This document shows positions 43,518-53,271 of a stretch of 64,000 nucleotides of DNA, piece after piece (the stretch's first letter is position 1; every line of letters starts with the position of its first letter). Both the position numbers and the translations under genes were made by a program. Location: NCBI GenBank assembly GCA_003254925.1, contig QANZ01030967.1, positions 78,006-142,005 on the forward strand, given 5' to 3'. The DNA is from Chamaecrista fasciculata (Eukaryota > Streptophyta > Magnoliopsida > Fabales > Fabaceae). The notes under the pieces were generated by a model that was given only the letters and a program-made list of their open reading frames with translations, did not search any database and was not told the DNA's origin.

Positions 43518-46500
43518 TTAAAGTGTGATGTTGTTAACCGTACAGTCAAGGTACTTTCTAAGGCTCGCGACATCCCATGGGTTTGGTAATCGGCGGCCGT
43601 CTAACGTAGAGAGCATGTACGCGCCACCAGGGATAACTCTGACGACACGGTATGGACCCTCCCAGTTTGGGTGCAGCTTGCCATGTGAGCGGTTCAAGCG
43701 ATCGTTGGCGACGTCGCGAAGAACGAGGTCGCCAATTTCAAAGGATCGATGCTTGACCCTTTTGTTAAAGTATTTCGCCGTGCGCTCTTTGTAGGCGGCC
43801 TGGTGGATGCTGGCGATTTCACGCACTTCTTCAAGTTCGTCTAAGGCGATTGCCCGACAGCCTCGGTTGGCCTCCTCATTGTAGTATAAGACTCTGTCGG
43901 AGAGAAAGGCGGTTTCGGCTGGGATCATGGCGGGCGACCCGTAGGTAAGGGTGTAAGGTGCCTCGCCTGTAGACTCTTGAGGTGTAATACGGTAAGACCA
44001 TAGGACGGTTGGAAGCTCGTCCGCCCAACGGCCTTTGGCGTTGTCGAGTCTGCGCTTCAACCCGTTCAGGATGATGCGGTTGGCGAGCTCGGTTTGCCCG
44101 TTGGTCGAGGGGTGCTCGACTGAGGTATTGCCAAGGGAGATGTCATATTCAGCGCAGAAATCGCGGAAGGATTCACTGATGAATTGGCGGCCGTTGTCGC
44201 TGATGATTCGCTGGGGAACGCCGAAGCGGGACAGAATGTTCTGTAAGACGAAAGTTATCATCTGGGCAGAACTAATAGACTTGACCGGTTCGGCCTCGAT
44301 CCATTTAGTGAAGAGGTCGATCGCGACGATAAGGAACCGGCGCTGGCCCGTGGCGGTCGGGAACGGTCCGAGGATGTCGATCCCCCACACGTCGAAGGGC
44401 CAAGGGGATTCCATTGGGCGCATGTCCTCTCCTGGAATGTGGATGCGATTAGCGTGCTCTTGGCACTTTCTACAGGTTTTCACCAGTGCTGTAGCATCCC
44501 GAATAATCGTGGGCCAATAGTACCCCGAGATGAGGACTTTGCGCTTCAATGTGGGCGCCGCCTGGTGTGAACCGCAGAGCCCTTCGTGGAGCTCTTCGAG
44601 GATGAGGCGCGCGTCATCTGGTCCCACGCATCTGAGGCAAGGCATGGAGTGGCCTCGTCGATAAAGGTCATTCCCCCAGAGGAAGTAGTGGGCGGCCCGG
44701 CGTACGACCTTTCGGGCTTCGTTCCTGTCTGCCGGGAGGGTGCCATCCCTGATATAGGACATGATCGGCGTTCGCCAATCAGTCATTGTTGCGATAGCTA
44801 GGACCATGGGACCCTCGATAGATGGGCGTTCCAAAGTGGTGCGAATGATGGAGGAACGGCCTCGGGCGTTTGGCTTAGAGGCCATTTTGGCCAAAGCATC
44901 TGCCCTGGTGTTCTTAGAACGTAGGACGTGCGAGAATTGGGCGGCCCGGATATGATGGCGGAGGATGTACTTGGCCTTCTCCACGTATTTGAGGATAGTG
45001 GGCTCCTTGGCCTCGAAGTCTCCTTTCATGTGGCCAACTACCAGCTGGGAGTCACTATAGACGTGGATGTCCTGGGCGCCCATGCCCACGACGAGCTCGA
45101 GGGCAGCGATGAGTGCTTCATACTCGGCCTGATTGTTTGTGGCCGGAAATCGTATGTCGATGGCCTGCTCGATACTGTAACCGTCGGGGGACTCGACGAT
45201 AACACCTGCGCCACGGAGCTTGGCGGACGAGGCCCCATCAATGTAGAGGTTCCACACGATGGGGGCAGGATTGGCCGGCGTCATCTCAGCGACGAAGTCG
45301 GCCAGAGCCTGGCCTTTGATGGCACGTCGTGGTTCAAATTTGAGGCCGAATTCGGAAAGCTCGATCGACCAGTTGACCAGGCGACCCGCGATGTCGTGCT
45401 GATGAATGATTTGCCTCAAGGGGCGGTCGGTGCGGACAATTATCACGTACTGTTGATAGTAGGGTCGCAGCTTTCTCGTGGAAACGAGTAGGGCATACAC
45501 CAACTTTTCAAGTAAGTGATACCGTGTTTCGGCGCCCGTGAGTACTTTGCTGGAAAAGTAGATGGGTCGTTGTTCGTCTTTTTCCTCGATGATCAGGACG
45601 GAGCTAACTGCCACATCGGTTGCGGCCAGGTATACATAGATTGGTTTGCCTGGCGTAGGGGTGGTGAGGATAGGCGGTCTGCTCAGGTACGCCTTCAGTT
45701 GTTGGAACGCCTGTTCACATTCGGCTGTCCAAGTGAAGTTCTTTCCTCCTTTAAGAGTCTTAAAGAAGGGTAAGCATCGGTCGCCCGATCTTGCCAGAAA
45801 GCGGTGAAGGGCGGCGATGCGCCTGTTGAGGCGTTGTACCTCCTTCAGTGTTTTTGGGGATGCCATGTCAATGATGGCCTGACATTGGTCTGGGTTTGCT
45901 TCGATCCCGCGCTGGGAGATCATGAAGCCTAGGAATTTGCCCCCGGCGACCCCAAAAGCGCACTTGGCGGGGTTGAGGCGCAATCGGTAATGATGGAGAA
46001 TCTGGAAGATCTCCTGCAAATCATCCAGGTGGTCGCCACCAGCCTTCGTTTTGATAACCATGTCGTCAACGTAGACTTCGATGTTTTTGCCTATGTTGTC
46101 CTTGAAGAACTTGTCCATCATTCTCTGGTATGTGGCGCCCGCGTTCTTCAAGCCGAACGGCATGACGTTGTAACAGTAGATGCCCTGTTCGGTGATGAAG
46201 GTCGTCTTGTCGACGTCCTTTGGATTCATCCTGATTTGGTTGTAACCTGAGAAGGCATCGAGGAAGCTCAAGGTGGCATACCCGCAGGTGTTATCCACCA
46301 ACTTGTCGATGCTAGGGAGTGGATGAAGGTCCTTGGGGGTCGCCTTATTCAGGTCCGTGAAATCCACACACATCCGCCATTTACCATTGTGTTTGGGGAC
46401 CAGGACGATGTTGGATAGCCAGGTAGGGTATTTGGTTTCCCGAATGAACCCGGCCGCCAGCAGTTTGTTTACTTCATCTTTAGCGGCGAGCTGCCGCTCT

Positions 46501-46757
46501 AACCCCAGGACTCGTTTCTTCTGAAAAACTCCAGGGCGGTCGTCAACATCCAGGGAATGCATGACCAGCTGGGGGTCAACGCCGGGCATGTCCGACGCAG
46601 ACTACGCGAAAATGTCGCCGTTGGCGAGCAGGAAGTCGGATAACCTGGCTTGCTCTTGGGTGGGCAGATCTGCAGAAATGCTCACTGTTCGCTCCGGGTG
46701 TCCGGGGAAGTGAATTTGGACGAGCGTGTCCGAAGGTTTAGGGCGTGCGCCCTCGAC
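43518..46757 (-). CDS. Tat element pol: RT, RNase H, second RNase H, integrase
   Basis: The open frame from 46589 to the stop at 43518 is 1023 codons. It continues upstream in frame to the predicted splice acceptor at 46757, except for a TAG (46604-46602) where FAWS is expected before DMPGVDP. RT: KWRMCVDFTDLNKATPKD, FLDAFSGYNQI, VMPFGLKNAGATYQRMMD, catalytic YVDDMVIKT. A first RNase H (PIYVYLAATDVAVSSVL to RTDRPLRQI) is followed by a second (WNLYIDGASS, NNQAEYEALIAALE, VYSDSQLV), the extra archaeal-type RNase H known from Tat elements. Integrase: HEG-SH / C-X2-C finger, WGIDILGPFP, FGVPQRIISDNGRQF, then the C-terminal GDLVLR and W-GPYRV. It carries out cDNA synthesis and insertion. Confidence 0.88.
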
Positions 46758-47041
46758 CTAAGACGTGAGACAAGATGTGTGTAAGTAAAGAGATCTTGTA
46801 ATGGAAAATGACTTCATTAAATAAATGATTTCATTGATATAAAAAGGCGTCCGCCATGAGTAGGTCGGAGCATACATTGAAATGACAAGAGGGGGGCCTT
46901 AAGCATTTTAGAGGAAGGGAAAAACCGAAACATAACAGACATGAAAATAGAAAACTTGCAACTAATCTTAAGGCCGGGCGGCTAGTCCGCCCATTAGAGT
47001 TAGCTGCTGGTTCTCGGGCATCAGCCACTGGTGTGGTGTAC
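46758..47041 (-). other. Predicted intron between protease and RT of the Tat element
   Basis: On the minus strand GATGAG|GTACACCACAC gives the donor and a T/C-rich CTTGTCTCACGTCTTAG|GTCGAG gives the acceptor, 284 nt apart. Splicing joins ...DLRDE to VEGARPKP in phase 0, whereas the unspliced frame stops 14 codons past... the donor region at 47021. Ogre-type elements of the same lineage are known to splice an intron at this place, which is the analogy used. Confidence 0.6.
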
Positions 47042-48487
47042 CTCATCGCGGAGGTCCGTGATCTCAGAGGCGCCCGTGTCCGTGTCCTCTCCGGCGAGCT
47101 CCGGGGGAGGAGAGTCTGGTTTTCCTTCCATGAACTGGCGGGTCTGGTACCCAGGGTCAATCATGACTCGTGCCAGGCTTGTGGCGTAGCATCGGCGACC
47201 CTCAAGTTGATCGCCTCGGATACTCGCAGTTCCCCAGCGGGTAGGGAATTTCATGAGCAGGTGAGCAGTGGAGATCACTGCTCTGAAGGCGTTGAGGCTG
47301 GAGCGGCCAAGGATGGCGTTGTAGGCGGACGGTGCTGCTACAACGATGAAACTTGCGTAGATGGCTGCTGTTCTGGGAGGGTCGCCGTCTCCCTCGAGGG
47401 TGAGCTTTGTCTCGAGCACTCCTTCAGCGGGCGTTCTGGTCCCGGCAAAGCCGATCAGTGGCTCGTTGAAGGGCTTGAGGGCGCTCAAGGGGATGCCCAG
47501 GTGCTCGAAGGCGTGGAAGTAGAGGATGTCCGAGGATGACCCTTGGTCCACCAATATGCGCCGGACGTCAATCTCACCTATGCGCGCCGTGATAACCATG
47601 GGCTCGTCGTATTCAACGGGCTTCAGCTCATCATGGGTGAAGGTGATGGGCGCGTGGATGTCCTCATGGGAGCGTTTGTTGCTCGTGTAGTGCATACACA
47701 TGATGGACCGCATGATGTTCTTGCGGTTATGGGGGGTCTTATGCATGTGTATCCCACCGGAGATGGTGTTTATCACGTTCCGGGCGGGCGTCTCAGAGTG
47801 CTTGGTGCCGCCGCTCCCGCTCTCGGTGACTTTCCTGTTCTTTTGGTGGGAGGCGTCCCCATCAGATTCTGGCCGCTTCTTCTGTTTGTATTCGGCCAGG
47901 TGGCTGTCGCGGATCAGTTGTTCGATGGCATCTTTTAAGGAGATGCATTCGTCCGTCGTATGGCCATAGCCGTTATGGTATCGGCAGTGCTTGCTCGTGT
48001 CCCTCGGGCGGCCGGTCTTGACCGGGAGCGGCCTAGCTACTGGGAAGAAGTCGAGGGATCCGCAGGCGCGCAAAATCTCCGACCTAGAGACAGTGAGAAT
48101 GTGGTAGGTCGGGAATTTGCCTGTGAAGGGCGTGCGCTGGGCTCCTGGTGATGAGTTGGACGGGCGGTCGTGCCTTCTCCATTTTCCACTACCGTTCCCA
48201 TTGGCGTTCTTGGTCCGGGTGCTTGACTGGCTATTCTGCATGTCCTTGAGCTTACTGAAGCGGCTCTTGGAGGCGACCTGGTTGTCCTCCTTGAGTATGA
48301 AGTCACGGACTTGCTTCAGTAATGCGTCCAATGTCTTCGGGTTGGCGAGCGCCAACTCATTAGAGACGTTCCCTGGGCGTAGGCCCTGCTTGAAGGCGTG
48401 GATGGCCACGCTGTCTTCCAGGTCCTCCACTTCGTGGCAGCGCTCGGAAAAACGCTTGAGGAAGTCCCTGAGGCTCTCGCTGGAGCC
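47021..48487 (-). CDS. Tat element Gag C-terminal half and aspartic protease
   Basis: Continues the gag frame after a TAG at 48490-48488 (Q expected in DLIQGSSESL). The first Met is at 48430. Contains DFLKRFSERCHEVEDLED and FKQGLRP (Gag), a basic stretch, the knuckle-like CRYHNGYGHTTDEC at about residues 165-180, and a retropepsin with catalytic VDQGSSSDIL near residue 310 and AILGRSSLNAF. Asp-Gln-Gly instead of Asp-Thr-Gly is common in this lineage. The unspliced reading ends at 47021. With the predicted intron it would run into pol. Confidence 0.82.
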   Translation of the reverse strand, partial: GSSESLRDFLKRFSERCHEVEDLEDSVAIHAFKQGLRPGNVSNELALANPKTLDALLKQVRDFILKEDNQVASKSRFSKLKDMQNSQSSTRTKNANGNGSGKWRRHDRPSNSSPGAQRTPFTGKFPTYHILTVSRSEILRACGSLDFFPVARPLPVKTGRPRDTSKHCRYHNGYGHTTDECISLKDAIEQLIRDSHLAEYKQKKRPESDGDASHQKNRKVTESGSGGTKHSETPARNVINTISGGIHMHKTPHNRKNIMRSIMCMHYTSNKRSHEDIHAPITFTHDELKPVEYDEPMVITARIGEIDVRRILVDQGSSSDILYFHAFEHLGIPLSALKPFNEPLIGFAGTRTPAEGVLETKLTLEGDGDPPRTAAIYASFIVVAAPSAYNAILGRSSLNAFRAVISTAHLLMKFPTRWGTASIRGDQLEGRRCYATSLARVMIDPGYQTRQFMEGKPDSPPPELAGEDTDTGASEITDLRDEVHHTSG

Positions 48488-49186
48488 CTAGATGAGGTCC
48501 GCCATGACAGTTGACGGTTTCTTGTAGACAATGCTGGTGGCGAAGCGCTTGAGGAAGGCGGCCTCCAGCTCGTCAAAGTTGTGGATAGAGTAGTCCGGCA
48601 GGCGGGCGTACCAGTGGAGTCTTTCTGGACCGAGTGTGGTGGGAAAGAGTTTGCATTTCTTTCCCTCTGTGAGGGACGCCAACTGGACATTCGCGTGGAA
48701 CGCCTTCAGGTGCAAATTTGGATCTGCAGCTGGTTCGTAGGGCACCATTTTGACGGGCATCTTGAAGCCCTGTGGCACAATGTCACGCTGGATGGACAAG
48801 GCGAAAGGTCCCTTATGGGGAATAAAGGTACCCGGCTCGTCCTCAAAACCGGCAGCTGGCGCGTTTTCCTGGGCTGAACCAACCGTTGTGTTGCGACGGA
48901 CGGGATTCGACCCCTGAGGTGTGCTGTGGACAGAGAGGCTTTGGAATTCACGACGAAGAGATTCCGTCAGCTCCTTCATCATTCCACGAAAGATGGACAT
49001 GATGTCCATAGCCTGGAAAGTTTGGCCCGTGGCGCCCATCCCGGTCGCAGGTGGCGCTACTCGAGAGGGTTCTCCCTCTTCCCGATGTTCCTCCTGCTCT
49101 TGGTCCTCTTGAGAGCCAGGGGCGTGCTCCTGGGAGTCAGAGGGGTCATCCAAAAGGGGATCGCGAGGGGAGTCGTTATGAGCCAT
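48488..49186 (-). CDS. Tat element Gag N-terminal half (ends at a nonsense codon)
   Basis: 232 codons from MAHNDSPRDPLLDD at 49186 to TAG at 48490-48488. An acidic N-terminus (to ~residue 45) is followed by a retrotransposon Gag domain: GFKMPVKMVPYEPAADPNLHLKAF-type start, KLFPTTLGPERLHWYARLPDYSIHNFDELEAAFLKRFA. The first ATG after the PBS with an in-frame Gag supports the start. Truncated by CAG-to-TAG, the same frame continuing at 48487. Confidence 0.82.
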   Translation of the reverse strand: MAHNDSPRDPLLDDPSDSQEHAPGSQEDQEQEEHREEGEPSRVAPPATGMGATGQTFQAMDIMSIFRGMMKELTESLRREFQSLSVHSTPQGSNPVRRNTTVGSAQENAPAAGFEDEPGTFIPHKGPFALSIQRDIVPQGFKMPVKMVPYEPAADPNLHLKAFHANVQLASLTEGKKCKLFPTTLGPERLHWYARLPDYSIHNFDELEAAFLKRFATSIVYKKPSTVMADLI

Positions 49187-49305
49187 AGCAAAGTGAGAAT
49201 CACCTAGTTCAACAAGGTAAACGTTGGTGAGTTAGCTTTTGTAAAAGAAAGCAACAAAAGACGAGCGTGAGAGCCCGTAGAGTTCAGCAGGTGAGGAGGA
49301 GGACT
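49187..49305 (-). other. Short leader of the Tat element
   Basis: Between PBS and the gag ATG, with no ORF. Includes 'ggagtcctcctcctcacctgc' on the minus strand. Confidence 0.6.
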
Positions 49306-49322
49306 CCCCACAGACGGAGCCA
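49306..49322 (-). other. Primer binding site of the Tat element
   Basis: The minus strand reads TGGCTCCGTCTGTGGGG, one base after the LTR end ...TTTATCA. A TGGC-start PBS fits plant gypsy elements. The tRNA was not identified. Confidence 0.7.
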
Positions 49323-49323
49323 A

Positions 49324-49909
49324 TGATAAACTAGAAAATGGGTTCCACTTACCTAGTTCACCGGATGTGGGCGGCTAGAGCAAAGGATTGACCAAGTATC
49401 TGCAAGAGCTTCACAGGGGGGCCCTGCGAAGAGTACTCCGACGCTCAAGTTAGTAAGAGAGAGATATGAGAGTAAGAGAGTTCTGAGATGTAAAGAGTAG
49501 CTAACCTTAAACTGCTGAGTGGAGCTCTATTTATAGAGCAAGGGGAGAGAGGTGGTCAGCGCGCGGGGCGGACCACGTAGCCAGACACGATCTCCACCAG
49601 CGGAGATGGTGGAGACCGAGATTTGCGGAGCAAGGCAATCGTGGGTGATTGCGTGTCGTCTCGCTGGGCGGGCGCCAGGAAACTGGAGATCGTGGGTGTG
49701 ACCAAGGTCGTGACCCACGATCTCCCTCAGCAGAGTTTGCGGGACAGGGCAGTCGTGGGTGACTGCGAGCAAGTCCGGAGGCGCACGCTATGCCCCAGGG
49801 TGGAGCACGGTCGCCTATGATGTTCGGATGGGCTCCAGCGCGTCTTGTCAGGTTTGGAGGGGCCGGGTGCGAAGGTTACTTAGGCGTACGCCCAAATAGT
49901 GATGTATCA
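49324..49909 (-). repeat. 5' LTR of the Tat element (586 bp)
   Basis: Same length as the left LTR, with about 16 substitutions and no indel. Promoter-like CTATAAATAGAG on the minus strand at 49525-49538 would drive gag-pol. The left edge abuts the PBS, the right edge the GTTGT duplication. Confidence 0.93.
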
Positions 49910-50215
49910 GTTGTCAATTTAGTCCCCAATGTTTTACATTTTGGTCAATTTCATCATTTGACAAACTATTTTCAATAAATTAACGATAAACTACATCATG
50001 TTTTTTAGTCTGAGTTAGGATTTGAATTTCTTTCTCAATCAATTTTACGTTACATATCATTAGTCACGTAGATTTTGTCATTAATATTTGGCTAAAGTAA
50101 GAGCAAAGGATAAAACTGACTAAAATGTGAAACATTAGGGACAAAATTGATGGCAAAAAAAGATTAAGGATGAAATTGATAGTTGGTATAAAGTTTGGAG
50201 AGGAAATTAGTGCTG
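49910..50215. mobile_element. Foldback MITE family F1, right part (split copy)
   Basis: Continuation of 38482-38550. The right arm 'aaagtttggagaggaaattagtgct' is the inverse of the left end. The first five bases are the target duplication of the Tat element. Confidence 0.85.
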
Positions 50216-50770
50216 TTGCCTTTTTTTTTTTTTTTGTTATAACTAACTTCATCAATTACACATCGCTCCATAAATACAAAAGATGGACTGATCGCTTTAA
50301 TTAAATAGCACCATAAAGTCTATATGCTCAAAGGAATTAGAAAAGTCTGATTAATGCATGTACGGAACTCCCAATTATATATAACTATATCATAAGTGGG
50401 GGAAAACTTATATTAGCAAAACTTGGTTGATATTTATGTATGTGCTAGTAATTAGTTAATTAGTTTATTATCATTGTATAACAGGTCATATTTAAGCATT
50501 ATATTATTTAGTACCTTATGTATATTGGGTAATTGTATTATAGTTTAGTGGAGACAATCTACTCATCACTTCATGGTTTTGGGTGTGGATGACGTTGGAA
50601 GCATGGCCACACCATAATTATGTTGCTTCCACTACACAATTAAAATACATTGTTTACCCTTCAAAGTTAATGGGATTTTTGCAGCAAATAAAACACTGTT
50701 GTCTATATATATATATTGAGAAGACAAATATTGCCCACTACTAGCTAGATATATGTATAGATATGCATAT
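50216..50770. other. Intergenic, no gene seen
   Basis: AT-rich with a poly-T run at 50220-50236. No coding or repeat motif recognised. Confidence 0.6.
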
Positions 50771-51166
50771 TATGGGTCAAAGTTTCAATTTAGTTTCATA
50801 TATTTTGCTCCGTTCTTAATTTGGTCTAATATATTTTTTTGTTGCACTTTTGATCTCATATCTTTGGGTTATCTACCAATTTTTTTTGTTACAGATTTGG
50901 TCTTATCTCTTGGGTCAATTAAAAAATTGGTCTTATATCTTTGGGTTAGGTGCAAAAGTTGTCCCATATGTTTGTAAAAAGATCAATTAACGGTTAATCC
51001 TTTTGTCAAGATATATATGAGACCAATTCTGCAACCTAACCAAAAGATATGAGACCAAACTAGAACCTTTTGCAAATATATAGACCAAAAGTGGAACATA
51101 AAAAGATATATGACCAAATTTAGAATTGAGCAAAAGATATGGACCAATTTTGTATTTTGACCTATA
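50771..51166. mobile_element. Foldback MITE family F2
   Basis: Ends TATGGGTCAAAG and TTTTGACCTATA, with arms made of 'ttggtctcatatctttggg' words on the left and their inverse on the right. Related to 63211-63513. Confidence 0.65.
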
Positions 51167-51716
51167 ATATATTATTCATATATATATATATATATATATC
51201 TTATATTATATGGCTCCACTCCTTTCTCGTCGCCCATGTTTAAAATTATAGTCTATGAAATTAAAATAAGAGAAAATTTACTATTTGGTCTCTCTTTCTT
51301 TACTAAGTTAACAATTTAGTCCCTTATTTATTTTACATACATATTTGCGTGCCCGTTACGACACGCACAACCCCTAGTGTGTATATATATACATAGTGGA
51401 TCAGTGGGTGTGGAGCACTGTGCTAGTTATTGGGATTATTGTATGAATGGCTGACTCTAAACACGAGGGGCGCATTATTATTAGCTCAATGGCCTCTTAC
51501 ATCGAAATTGTCTCTATAAAGAACCTTTTGGAATATTGTACTTTCGAGAATCTGTATCATCAAGGGAATTTTGATCCCCAGATTTGTAGTGCCCTTCGGA
51601 AGAATAGAAAAGATTCTTCCCTAATGTTATGGATAGGGTTGCATATATATATAGACAGTAGGACAGCGAGACTTTAACCATTATCTCATATTCCATTAGA
51701 TAATTTACCAACAATA
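51167..51716. other. Intergenic with an (AT)n microsatellite
   Basis: (TA)n at 51177-51199. A 76-codon ORF at 51447-51677 has no recognisable feature and is not called. 51350-51375 has 'gcccgttacgacacgcacaaccc', not identified. Confidence 0.5.
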
Positions 51717-52077
51717 AGGTTTATTATTTGGTCCTTGAATTTACACGAATCTAACTAATTGATCGCTAAATGATTGAAAAACATGTATAATTTAATTTTT
51801 AAAATATTTCAATTATCAATTATTTATAGTTCTTAATGACAATTTGGTCACAAAATTTTAACTAATTTTATACTTTTTAGTCTTTAAATTTATACCAAAT
51901 TAATAATTTTTTTGGTCCCTTAATTTAAGCTGAATTTTTCTCTTTTGGTCTCTGAATTTGACTCAAAGACAAAATCCTTTGCAATTGCAATAATTCAATG
52001 ATAGAGTGGTATATTTTGATTATTCAGAGGCTGATTAGTTAATTCGGGATAAATTCAGGGACCAAATAATAAATCTT
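51717..52077. mobile_element. Foldback MITE family F3
   Basis: Left 'tttattatttggtccttgaattt', right 'aaattcagggaccaaataataaa': long imperfect inverted arms, non-coding centre. Confidence 0.65.
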
Positions 52078-52349
52078 CTCTTTCCAAATATATCATCCAA
52101 TTTTAATTAAAATTTTTAGGTCAAGTAATCATTTCGGTGCCCAAAATATGGATCCCGAGAAGGCTAGCTTAATTATTTTGTTGTTATGTTGGGAAGATTG
52201 ATGTTTGGAATATTGTAAAAATATGGATCCCTAGTTATAAATGGGATAGCTTAATTATTTTGTTGTTATGTGGGGAAGATTTATATTTGGAATATTGTAA
52301 AAATTAAAATAGAATAAATCTTAATGATTTAGCTCTTATAAAAAATTAT

Positions 52350-52579
52350 GGGTAATGCTAACGAGTGCCCTTAGGGCACTTGTTAAGGTGCATTTATTGC
52401 ATTCTGAAAAGGAAATTCCACTTTGAAAAAGGAAATTTACTTGAGAATTTTAATGAAGCAATAATTTTAAAAAATGAAATTTTGAGGTAAATTTCATTTT
52501 TCAAAGTAGAATTTCCATTTTCAAAATGCAATAAATGCACCTTAACGAGTGCCCCTAAGGGCCCTCGTTAGCATTACCC
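52350..52579. mobile_element. Mutator-like MITE, 230 bp, 9-bp TSD
   Basis: Termini GGGTAATGCTAACGAGTGCCC and its inverse, near-perfect arms. Exact 9-bp duplication AAAAATTAT at 52341-52349 and 52580-52588. Nine-base duplications are typical of Mutator-like elements. Non-coding. Confidence 0.88.
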
Positions 52580-52727
52580 AAAAATTATAAGTTTAATGAT
52601 TTAGTTTTTAAAAGATAAAAGTAATAAATTTATCTTACTTGAAATGCAATAATTACAATCAATTATACCTTTAAGAAACTAATTAAACTAATTATTAACT
52701 CAATCTTCTATCAAAACAAAAACTTAG

Positions 52728-53098
52728 ACAAAAATACTAATTATGTATCTAAACTTAACACCAACCGCCAATTTCATCCCTAGTCTTTTTTGCTGTCAAT
52801 TTCGTCTCTAATATTTTACAGTTTGGTCAAATTTATCCTTTGACTATTTTCTTTCAATAAATTAACGACAAACTGTATCATATTTTTCAATCTGAGTTAT
52901 GATTTGATTTTCTTTTTTCATCAAATTTGCATTATATATCAATAATTACGTAGTTTTCGTCGTTATTTAGCTAAAGTAAGAGTAAATGATAAAATTGATT
53001 AAAATGTGAAACATTAAAGATAAAATTGACAACAAAAAAGGATTGAGGATGAAATTAATGATTGATATAAAGTTTAAAAATGAAATTAGTATTTTTGT
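52728..53098. mobile_element. Foldback MITE family F1, second copy
   Basis: 371 bp with the same arms ('actaattatgtatctaaacttaacacc' and inverse) and the same centre ('ttcaataaattaacg') as the split copy. More diverged. Confidence 0.75.
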
Positions 53099-53271
53099 AA
53101 AAAAAAAATATATTAAATCAATCTAAAAAAATGTTGCAAAAGTAAATTAGGTTTTATTGGGTAAGGGTAATAACCTCAACTGCTTGTCAGACATATATCC
53201 AATACCAACATTGGCTTAGCCAANTAAACAGAATTTGGAGGAAAAAACTTGAGGTTATTCCTTAAGATTCA

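Larger units (their letters stand above)
38551..49909 (-). mobile_element. Tat-type Ty3/gypsy retrotransposon, near-intact, TSD GTTGT
   Basis: 11,359 bp bounded by two 586-bp LTRs with TGAT...ATCA ends and exact GTTGT duplications (38546-38550, 49910-49914). Sense order on the minus strand: 5' LTR (49324-49909), PBS, gag, protease, predicted intron, RT-RNase H-second RNase H-integrase, spacer, oppositely oriented extra gene, purine tract, 3' LTR (38551-39136). I count about 16 differences between the LTRs by eye (~2.7%), so it is a fairly recent insertion. Two nonsense codons in gag-pol suggest it no longer moves unaided. The extra C-terminal RNase H domain and spacer gene place it in the Tat lineage. 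Confidence 0.9.

Noticed and set aside
44035..45491. Long plus-strand ORFs opposite pol
   Set aside because: Shadows of the well-supported pol frame (RT/RNase H/integrase motifs on the minus strand). No motif of their own, unlike the 40276-42887 gene.
51447..51677. 76-codon plus-strand ORF
   Set aside because: No recognised feature, no splice or promoter evidence, between foldback elements.
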